A DNA stretch of 26,592 nucleotides from Pseudoneurospora amorphoporcata (Eukaryota > Ascomycota > Sordariomycetes > Sordariales > Sordariaceae). The DNA is taken from positions 1 through 26,592 of the forward strand of contig MU859368.1 of assembly GCA_033297205.1 (NCBI GenBank). Reading direction: 5' to 3'. Positions 20,197-26,592 of the stretch are shown here, one piece after another. Position 1 is the first letter of the stretch. Each line of letters starts with the position of its first letter. Position numbers and translations under genes: made by a program. Below the pieces are notes generated by a model. That model did not search any database, was not told the DNA's origin, and saw nothing but the letters and a program-made list of their open reading frames with translations.

Positions 20197-20325
20197 ATGA
20201 GTCCCTGCGGATGCACTTCGTGCTCTTGTACAAACTGCGATGGCTGTAGTTGCTGCGTAAGTTTCTGGTCGACCCACACCACATCTCGGTTGCTAATACT
20301 CGTCAACATTCTATAGACACACTGA
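20197..20325 (+). CDS. Copper-type metallothionein, 22 aa, one intron
   Basis: Exon 1 (20197-20256) encodes MSPCGCTSCSCTNCDGCSCC. The intron 20257-20316 (60 nt) starts GTAAGT, has a TGCTAATAC branch-like site, and ends TTCTATAG. Exon 2 (20317-20325) adds Thr-His and a TGA. Eight of 22 residues are Cys (4, 6, 9, 11, 14, 17, 19, 20) in C-x-C, C-x-x-C and C-C spacing, and there is no aromatic residue. This is the hallmark of small fungal Cu(I)-binding metallothioneins such as the ~25-residue Neurospora protein. The role is cytosolic chelation and buffering of copper or other soft metals. The frame is open upstream to 20032, but the ATG at 20197 has a good AAAATG context and excludes non-MT sequence. 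The C-terminal His is a possible extra ligand. It is convergent with the UFD1 gene, 287 bp away. Confidence 0.85.
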
Positions 20326-20612
20326 GAGTAACACTCCCATTACCAAGTAGCGATGGCGATAAAGATAAGGGTCTGGAAGAGTTGCAAGGAAAGGAGACCG
20401 AGTGAATATGATGGAAGGGTATACGCTCGATACATGAATGGAAATTGATGCTTGTTGCTCTATGACTGCCCAGATGCCGTCGAATGATGTCGTATCTCTA
20501 TCGATGGTATCAATCATTCAAATTGTCTATGGTGCTAAGCCCTGATTGTTGCTCTAGGCCAACCAGCCCTTTATGTTCGAAAACTGCGTATGTGTTTGAT
20601 ATACGTACTGTA

Positions 20613-22967
20613 TTATTTGCCGAATTTGGTCGGCGCCCAGTTATTCAACCATGCTCTGGCCCTTGCAAGATCACCGCCCTCGGCTTCAAGTGCAGCAATG
20701 CACCACTCCCGCTCCCAGACAGCTTCTGCAGCTAACATATCGGCGGTCTTCTTACGGCGCTGAGATGCCTCATCGACGCAGAAGTGCATAGACTTGGAGT
20801 GGTCTCTGATATCCTCCAAAAGTGGCTTCACCAAGGGCAGAGCAGCCGCAGCACTCGAGCCTAGGGGTTCGAGTCCCTGGTTGGCGCGACCTGTCTTGCA
20901 CCATTCGTTTTGGCACCATTTCTTACCACAGCCTGTCATCAACTGAGCAAGATAGCGCCTCTCGATCCTCCTCCGCAATGCCTTTCCTTCGGGGTCATGC
21001 ATGCTAACGTAGAGCGGGGAGAAACATAGGCTACAAAGGCCGAGTTCGTTGCCCGGGCCTTGACCCATTCGTGTTCCGCCGTTGATTTGCCCGCGAGGAC
21101 CAACACCATGTAGAGTCCGCCCACAGAGCTCGTCCCTGCATATTTCCGGCTTCGAGCGGGATACTTTGTCCAGCTCGTGATGGGTGACATGGGCAGCCAT
21201 GTCTCTCAGCCGGACAATGCCCCCGCAGAGATGGCAGTTGGTCGTGCGAGCACCATCAGCCCGCTCATGGGCGGTAAGGCCTGATATGACAGTCTCGGCT
21301 TCCGAAGCCGGATCAAGCGGGTCACCTTCCTGAGGAACTTCGAGGTGGCAGAACTGGCATAGAATAAGTTTGCTAGGGCACACGGTGGTGCGATGGCGGG
21401 CAAGTTCAGTCAAAGATGGAAAAGAAAATGGGCTAGTTGGCCCACAAGACGGGCAAGCGTGGGTTGTGTGCTGGATGTAGTCGTGCTTGGCCTTACTAAA
21501 TGGTGTTGAGCCATATGCCTCTGGGTGCGTGGGACAGTGCCAATGGGCAGCCCAGTCTTCTGATGATTTCTTGAAGACATTTTTGCATTGAGGACAAACA
21601 ATGTTATTTCGGAGGCAAAAATTCTCGTGTAGGACGATCGTCCGCTTTGGCACGAACTGCAGGCAGTTCTTGCACTGCTCCTCGTCGGCATTCTTTGAGG
21701 GTGAACCTGCAAGATCAACCGGTGCTGCTGCGGAACCTTGCGTCTCTTCAGCTTTGGCTCGGAGGGTAAAGCGTCGAGGCACTGTTATGGAACCAGGATG
21801 GTCTGGTATCGAGGAGCCATAAACGGTTATCAAAAGGCTTTCCGCACCCTCGAGTTCGACATTGGGAGGCTGGATGACAATGCGTTTGACACCATCTTTC
21901 GTCGATGAAAATTCGGCAAAGATATGCTCGGAGTCCCGGGGGAGCGCTCGTTGTCGGTTTGATTTGGGGCTAATGAGCAGGTCGACTTCTTGATCGTCTT
22001 CGATGGAGAGTTCGATGGCAAGAGGGCGCGACCTGTCCCAGGAGGGTAAAGTATAGTCAACATAGTCCCCTTCCAAAACCTGACCATGGACATCTTTCCA
22101 GATGTCTATCTCATGGCCAACTGAGCTCCCAGCCTCTGTTCCTGGTGCTCTTTGCGCCTTCTCGGCTATTTGGCGTAATGTTTCGCGCGCTTGCTCTTCG
22201 TTAAGCGGTTCAATGTCGACCTCGAGATCAGTATCCACCACGCATATGCCGTTACCCTCAGGCTGGGATTTGTCAACAAGGAAACGGAACTCTTCTCCTT
22301 TAACACCCTTAACAGAGAGTATGGAGTCCTTCGTCAGGGTGGTGTAGCTGGCGCGAAGTTGTCTTTCGAGTAACGACTTCCAGTCATCGGGATTGTAACC
22401 GGCTTCTAGTGGACGTAGGCGTACATAAGTGCCCTTTGGTAGTTGCTTAGCCTTGACCGTGATTCGGTAACCCTCGGTAATCTGGTTGGTCGCACCGTCC
22501 TCCGTTAGGTCGATAACCTCTGGCCCATCCGTTTGTGTAGCTGCTGGCGGCGAGGCGTCCTTGATGTCATCCTCATGGATCCCCAAGGCTTCGAGGAGGT
22601 AAGGGCTTAGAGCAACCTCCCCCTCATTCGCCGAGAACTCCCGAATGCCTGCAAAGACAGAATTTCCATTTTTCTGGTTGACGAGTTGGAACATCAATGG
22701 GTGCGGTAACTGTTGCGTTGTTTCACGGAAATTGGAGCGCTCTCGGCGGGCGGCAGCGACGGAGTATGGGTTGTAAGGGTCGAAGGCGGTAAAGGTATGG
22801 GAGTTCAAAGGGGTTGTCGAGGTGGTCGTCGAGGCGGAAAGGAGCTGCTCCAAGGCAGACTGCGGAAGAAGGATTTTGTCGCCCTGTAGGTCTTTGCTGG
22901 CGATGCGCGAAGGGTGCGCGACATTGAATGGCGCCGACCAATTCAAGTACACTTGTTGTTCAGCCAT
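20613..22967 (-). CDS. UFD1-family protein with zinc fingers, AZUL-like and UBA-like C-terminus, 784 aa
   Basis: A single-exon gene; ATG at 22967 in GCAATGGCT context. Residues about 5-265 match the UFD1 double-psi barrel fold (FNVAHPSRIASKD; LPHPLMFQLVN 88-98; ITVKAKQLPKGTYVRLRPLE 169-188), the module by which Ufd1 works with Cdc48/p97 and Npl4 on ubiquitylated substrates. VIDLTED (151-157) is a SUMO-interaction-like motif in a loop of this domain. A second beta domain follows (about 298-405). A zinc-finger array comes next: C432/C435/H447/C451, C458/C461/H475/C478, C505/C508/H525/C530, C537/C540, and C578/C581/H593/H597, of TRAF-like spacing. Residues 664-735 resemble the AZUL zinc fold of UBE3A: RRIERRYLAQLMTGCGKKWC with C680, C685, C690 and C730. 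The end (EWCIAALEAEGGDLARARAW region, 754-773) resembles a UBA helix bundle. It is much longer than classical Ufd1 (about 300-360 aa), so it is a Ufd1-like adaptor, not necessarily the canonical orthologue. Confidence 0.88.
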   Translation of the reverse strand: MAEQQVYLNWSAPFNVAHPSRIASKDLQGDKILLPQSALEQLLSASTTTSTTPLNSHTFTAFDPYNPYSVAAARRERSNFRETTQQLPHPLMFQLVNQKNGNSVFAGIREFSANEGEVALSPYLLEALGIHEDDIKDASPPAATQTDGPEVIDLTEDGATNQITEGYRITVKAKQLPKGTYVRLRPLEAGYNPDDWKSLLERQLRASYTTLTKDSILSVKGVKGEEFRFLVDKSQPEGNGICVVDTDLEVDIEPLNEEQARETLRQIAEKAQRAPGTEAGSSVGHEIDIWKDVHGQVLEGDYVDYTLPSWDRSRPLAIELSIEDDQEVDLLISPKSNRQRALPRDSEHIFAEFSSTKDGVKRIVIQPPNVELEGAESLLITVYGSSIPDHPGSITVPRRFTLRAKAEETQGSAAAPVDLAGSPSKNADEEQCKNCLQFVPKRTIVLHENFCLRNNIVCPQCKNVFKKSSEDWAAHWHCPTHPEAYGSTPFSKAKHDYIQHTTHACPSCGPTSPFSFPSLTELARHRTTVCPSKLILCQFCHLEVPQEGDPLDPASEAETVISGLTAHERADGARTTNCHLCGGIVRLRDMAAHVTHHELDKVSRSKPEICRDELCGRTLHGVGPRGQINGGTRMGQGPGNELGLCSLCFSPLYVSMHDPEGKALRRRIERRYLAQLMTGCGKKWCQNEWCKTGRANQGLEPLGSSAAAALPLVKPLLEDIRDHSKSMHFCVDEASQRRKKTADMLAAEAVWEREWCIAALEAEGGDLARARAWLNNWAPTKFGK

Positions 22968-24213
22968 TGCGTTGAGTGCGGCTGTCGCGTGCGGATGTTG
23001 CTCTCATGAAACAACGTAGATGTTATGACGATGAGCGAGAACCGCGGAGCAGTGGCCCGGATGTGGAATTGCAGAATGTATGGGCTTCCCGTCGGTGTAA
23101 AAGAGCGTTTGAAATGAATTATAGCGGTATCAGATATTATTTTGCGGTGACAGCAATAGGATCGAAGTGGACGGTGGTTGAATTTGTATTGAGGTTCCCT
23201 TTCGGACAATAAACGCGACGAATGCGAACGTTGATGATGGAAGAATCGCGACGGATTTTGCGCAGTTCACTTGGCTCAGTCAGCAGCAGAAGATTGGTGA
23301 GCTGCGCAATTCGGAAGAAGCCTGAAAGCTTCTTGGAGATTCCATCCACTCCAACCATAGCTTCAGCCAATCACGAGACTGTGTTGCTGTTAGTGATCGT
23401 CTTCCAACGGCGCTGGTCTCCATAACCGGAGGTACTGAAGAGTACACTATACATGCACCTCTACGTAATGCAAGTGCTGAGGTCCTGTTCATCAAAACAG
23501 CCGCTTTCATTGTGTGGAGTGTGCCAACGAAAAAGGATCATAATGCTGGAATATGGTACTAAGATAAGACGAAAAGTAGTACAGTACTGAGCAAGGATAG
23601 ATGAAGAGACGGAACTTTTATGATGAAAGCTTAAAAGAGGTAGAATAGGATTAAAGATAGACAAGAGCAAGAGAGCTACCGCTTTTTCTCACTCAAACTG
23701 GATTTATCTAACACACAAGCAGTTTAGTACATTTAATAGAGCGCCTGTAGCGAGAATAAATTGCATAGCTAAATAAGGGGGTTTTACTAATATATAGAGA
23801 TAAGATAAGTAGCCCTCCCTATTAGCATAGCTTTCTTAGCAAAAGAGAGGGTTCTATTAATAGCTAACCTCTGAATTCCTATTCATTTTGCTTCTTTATC
23901 CTTCTTTTTATCAATACTAGCTATAAAAACGACAATATTTCTAAATATTCCCTCTTACAACTATAATTCGTATTGACCTAGGTCTTATTAATATCGTTTA
24001 GATATAAATCCCTATACAATCTATATTACTAACTAAATTTAACTTCGTTATTTCATAAACGTAACAAAAGACTTTGAAAATACCAGAATTTTTACTATAA
24101 ATAACGAATATAACATTATTTACCTAGTTCCTATGACGGCGCGAGGCCTTTGCACGTTCAAAGATAGAGCGAGGCATATATTGAATCGAAAATACTAAAC
24201 TGGAGAAGCAGAA
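22968..24213. other. UFD1 gene upstream region grading into AT-rich repeat block
   Basis: The part up to about 23650 is normal-composition promoter DNA of the minus-strand UFD1-type gene. Small overlapping frames here (for example minus strand 23137-23358, 73 codons) have no support. From about 23690 to 24213 the sequence becomes AT-rich, with no gene and no identified element; it is the left edge of the right-hand repeat block. Confidence 0.5.
23367..23373 (+). promoter_or_regulatory. CCAATCA box upstream of the UFD1-type gene
   Basis: CCAATCA in the context TCAGCCAATCACGAG, about 400 bp upstream of the start codon at 22967 and on the opposite strand. CCAAT boxes work in both orientations. 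It is a motif match only. Confidence 0.35.
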
Positions 24214-24218
24214 GAAGC

Positions 24219-24644
24219 TATGACGAACGGCAGTCTGATCTGCCTAAGTGGAATAGCTGAAGGTAAAGACTATTAGTGCTGTTCAGTGAAGCCAAAAGGT
24301 TCACAACAAGTATGGTAGCGTTATACGTGTCTCAGTGATAAAGATTAATTGACTACTGTCAAACTATCTGACAATCTGAGTTCTTCCGTAGTCCCTTTAT
24401 ACCTCCTCGCTCTACTGCGAGATATCTGTCCTCGGATATTCACGCGGTCGTAAACCCCTATAGAATGTGTGATGGCTCACTCTGGTGTTGGCTCACTGTG
24501 AGCCCTGCTCACTGTGAGCCCATGCGTCAGTGAGCACCTACATACGCCCTTCTGGCACGTGCTTGACCTTCCAGGTGTTACACTGGTTATCGCCAGTGAG
24601 TGGTCGGGTCTTGGGCGACCCTAGTGCCGCTTAAGTTCGTAACA
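24219..24644 (+). mobile_element. Solo LTR-L, second copy
   Basis: A 426-bp copy of the LTR at 4323-4716, flanked by the perfect 5-bp duplication GAAGC (24214-24218 and 24645-24649). The duplication shows that the LTR starts TATGACGAAC here, where the other copy has TGTGACGAAC (a G-to-A change of the canonical TG end). It is 32 bp longer mainly because a GCTCACTGTGAGCC-type palindromic segment is repeated (24490-24504 and 24507-24520). No internal retrotransposon sequence is present. Confidence 0.95.
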
Positions 24645-24649
24645 GAAGC

Positions 24650-24964
24650 CTAACCAGGAAAGTGTGATGATCTGGGACAGGTTTTATACCTAGAACTAGA
24701 GATAAATCTACGAGTGCAAGTCTAAGTAGATCCATGCCTATATGCACTCTAATGTGCACCTTGACAGCCATGCTGTCACAGTCTCCTCCTTCCTTAATTT
24801 TACACATTTTACTAGCCTTCCCTTAAAAAAAGACAGCTAGTATTTTAGCTAAGTCAGAAAAAGATGCAAATCAGCTATTAAAAAGTATATGCTAAATAAA
24901 AATTATTTAGTTAAATACTTTATTAAATTGAGAGAAAGGTAATAGGGATAATATAATTAGTAAG
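24650..24964. other. Spacer between LTR-L and LTR-X, no gene
   Basis: AT-rich with a less mutated first half. It contains an inverted repeat, TGACAGC-CAT-GCTGTCA (24762-24778). No reading frame or known repeat was recognised. Confidence 0.5.
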
Positions 24965-25855
24965 TGTTTGCTACAATGCCCTAACTAGCCTATAATGATA
25001 GTACTAGTATAGGGATGCTACAGTGAACTATACACTTGTAGTTGAGCGGAGCGGAAGCGGTGGTACGATAGTAGTGTTGAAGGAAGTAGCGTAGTTGCAG
25101 CGTAGTTGTAGATACAATAGAAGGATGTTGTGAAAGAGGTCTTAGAGAGGACTCTGCTCTTAAGACAGAAGATTACAGTGGACTCTGCACTGTGAGAAAA
25201 GACCGTATTGTATTGCTTGAGTGTGCTTGCTTGCTTAAGGAGTGACTAACTAACGAAGAGGAGAGGTCTTTATATATACAAATGCTGAGTGTTTGTGTTA
25301 TAGGCATTGCTTGCTCTATTGTAGATAGGTGCTGTGCTGTATTAGTGCAGCTAGCTAAGTGCAGCTGCCTGAGTGCAGCACAGCTGTCTGGTGTCACGTA
25401 TGGTGCCGCCCTGTAGACCTATAGCTATAGGGCTCCACACTATGCTCTATATAGTTCTCGTGTGCGCACAGGATCCTCTTCTGGTTCTTCACACAACAAT
25501 CAACATCTTACCTTAGTGCTTACTCGCGCCTCATGATAGTCTGGAAGCTTCTAGAGCGTAGAAGCTTCCTATAAGTTAGTAGAAGTGCTTGTAAGAGTAC
25601 TATACTGTGAAAGGAAAGAGTTGAATCTATGAGCTTCTGTTGCATTCCATAATGACAAATCAATCTAGAGAGAATGCTAAATAGGTTCGAGAATCTAGAA
25701 CGCAGTGGTGAAACCTCTGTGTTCTAGTAGATTCTATGGAGGCTGAGTCGACTGATTCTATAACGTAGAAGGAATAGTATCCTCAGCAATCAGCCTTCTA
25801 TACTATAAGGTAGTACAAGGCAGTTATAAGGCACAATACTAGCCACATGTTAACA
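24965..25855 (+). mobile_element. Solo LTR-X, longest copy (891 bp)
   Basis: It starts TGTTTGCTACAATGCC and ends CACATGTTAACA, flanked by GTAAG (24960-24964) and GTAGG (25856-25860), a 5-bp duplication with one transition. It retains about 250 bp missing from the 4241 copy, including TATA-like CTATATAG (about 25448-25455), so it probably represents the more complete U3/R structure. The LTR-L insertion site of the other copy is empty here (25042-25046). Confidence 0.9.
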
Positions 25856-25946
25856 GTAGGTTAATAAGAGAGAGTAGTAAGAAGGGGTTACTTCTCTTTA
25901 TATAAATAAATGAAATAATTATTATTAAAAATAATAAACTTAAGCT

Positions 25947-25988
25947 GGGAAAGCTAGAGCCTAGGCTAAGGAAGCTCCGGCCTAGGCT
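25947..25988. repeat. 21-bp tandem repeat, two units
   Basis: Units GGGAAAGCTAGAGCCTAGGCT and AAGGAAGCTCCGGCCTAGGCT (21 bp each) belong to the same family as the array at 26232-26315. They lie directly after the stop codon of the minus-strand ORF relic at 25996. Confidence 0.8.
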
Positions 25989-25995
25989 GGCAAAA

Positions 25996-26166
25996 TTAGT
26001 CTCTTATAATAATGACGCTCTCTAAATTATCAGCCCCTATTTTTTCCTCTACAGATTCACCTTTCTTTTTAGCTGCTACAGCAGAGTATGTAGCGCGTAG
26101 CTTAAAACTTGTAATTCTAAATAGTGTGACATTCTGATTGATGGAAGTAGGGTAGATATTACCTAT
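25996..26166 (-). pseudogene. C-terminal end of repeat-encoded protein, RIP-mutated inverted copy
   Basis: The minus-strand frame is open from just after a TAA at 26167-26169 down to the TAA at 25996-25998, ending GADNLESVIIIRD. Its last 129 nt align without gaps to 6387-6515. By hand count there are 26 differences, 23 of them transitions, and in 22 of those this copy has the A or T. That is the direction expected from C-to-T decay by repeat-induced point mutation here. It is inverted relative to the left copy. The protein family is unknown. Confidence 0.6.
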
Positions 26167-26231
26167 TTAGTTCTATAGGGAATTCTAAGACTGCGATGGT
26201 CCGAGCGGAGGTAGCTAAGTGAATGAGACTA

Positions 26232-26315
26232 GGCAAAACTAGAGCCTAAGCTGGTAAAACTAGAGTTTAAGCTAGTAAAGCTAGAGCTTAGGCTGGTAAA
26301 GCTGGAGCCTAGGCT
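26232..26315. repeat. 21-bp tandem repeat, four units
   Basis: Four consecutive 21-bp units (26232, 26253, 26274, 26295) fit RGYAAARCTRGAGYYTARGCT. All differences between the units are transitions, consistent with RIP-like decay of an originally homogeneous array. Confidence 0.85.
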
Positions 26316-26502
26316 AGAGCTAAAAAGGGACATTAGGATTTTTCTATATAATAATGATAATAAAAATGGTAAGTTTAAAAAAATATTAATATTAATAATA
26401 ATATTAATCTAATTAAATTAGCGCTATTAAATTTCCTTTAGCCTCCTCCTCTTTAATATCTAATACTATACTATTTAAGCTTTTAAAAAGGTTAATAATA
26501 AC

Positions 26503-26592
26503 TGTTAACGTGTGGCTAGTACTGTGCCTTGTAACTGCCCTGTACTACTCAGTAGTATAGTAGGCTGGTCACTGGGGAACTTAGTCTCCACA
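26503..26592 (-). mobile_element. LTR-X, partial copy in reverse orientation, cut by window edge
   Basis: Starts TGTTAACGTGTGGCTAGTAC, the reverse complement of the LTR-X 3' end (compare 5286-5308). It is cut off at the window edge. It faces the copy ending at 25855 tail to tail, 647 bp apart, so these are separate insertions. Confidence 0.85.

Noticed and set aside
20864..20876. tRNA B-box-like GGGTTCGAGTCCC on the plus strand
   Set aside because: It lies inside the UFD1-type coding sequence, with no matching A box, anticodon arm or acceptor stem around it.
23137..23410. Minus-strand 73-codon frame, with a CACTAAC...ACACAG branch/acceptor-like sequence just upstream
   Set aside because: It could mark a 5' UTR intron of the UFD1-type gene, but no good donor was found, and the small frame has no domain.
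25856..26502. Segment between facing LTR-X copies as a retrotransposon interior
   Set aside because: The two LTR-X copies are in opposite orientation and the left one has its own flanking duplication, so they are not the two ends of one element.

Overview
The window looks like a filamentous ascomycete (Pezizomycotina) chromosome segment. It holds a gene island of ordinary base composition (about 6.5-23.6 kb) between two AT-rich blocks of transposon relics (1-6.5 kb and about 23.7-26.6 kb). Evidence for the lineage is indirect: short introns with GTAAGT-type donors and CTAAC-type branch sites, a fungal multidomain UFD1 protein, a 22-residue copper-type metallothionein, and transition-biased (RIP-like) decay of repeats. 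No species is claimed.

Left repeat block (1-6515): nested transposons. Two solo LTR families are called here LTR-X and LTR-L. LTR-X at 4241-5308 has the duplication ATTAT and is itself split by LTR-L at 4323-4716, which has the duplication CAAAG. Three small terminal-inverted-repeat elements, called W (1258-1672, perfect 8-bp duplication), Z (2958-3407) and Y (5406-6157, plus a broken copy at 96-705), share an unusual terminus: GAGAA followed by a motif repeated with a 22-bp period. A non-LTR retrotransposon C-terminal relic lies at 3592-3867, and the C-terminal end of an unidentified element ORF at 6387-6515.

Gene island: a conserved-looking protein of unknown function (7611-8417, minus), a 3.2-kb stretch without a convincing gene, a coiled-coil protein with a probable 144-nt intron (11680-12657), a serine-rich protein (13957-14922) behind a ~100-bp tandem repeat, a Cys/His-rich protein (16219-17520), a GNAT acetyltransferase with one intron (17957-18836, minus), a tiny intron-containing metallothionein (20197-20325), and a 784-residue UFD1-type protein with zinc fingers, an AZUL-like segment and a UBA-like C-terminus (20613-22967, minus). 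Nothing suggests a co-regulated cluster; the genes look like independent housekeeping or lineage-specific loci.

Right repeat block (23.7-26.6 kb): the same LTR-L then LTR-X order recurs in the same orientation (24219-24644 and 24965-25855). It is followed by an inverted, RIP-mutated copy of the 6387-6515 ORF end, 21-bp tandem repeats, and an inverted partial LTR-X at the window edge. The island is therefore bracketed by both direct and inverted repeats.
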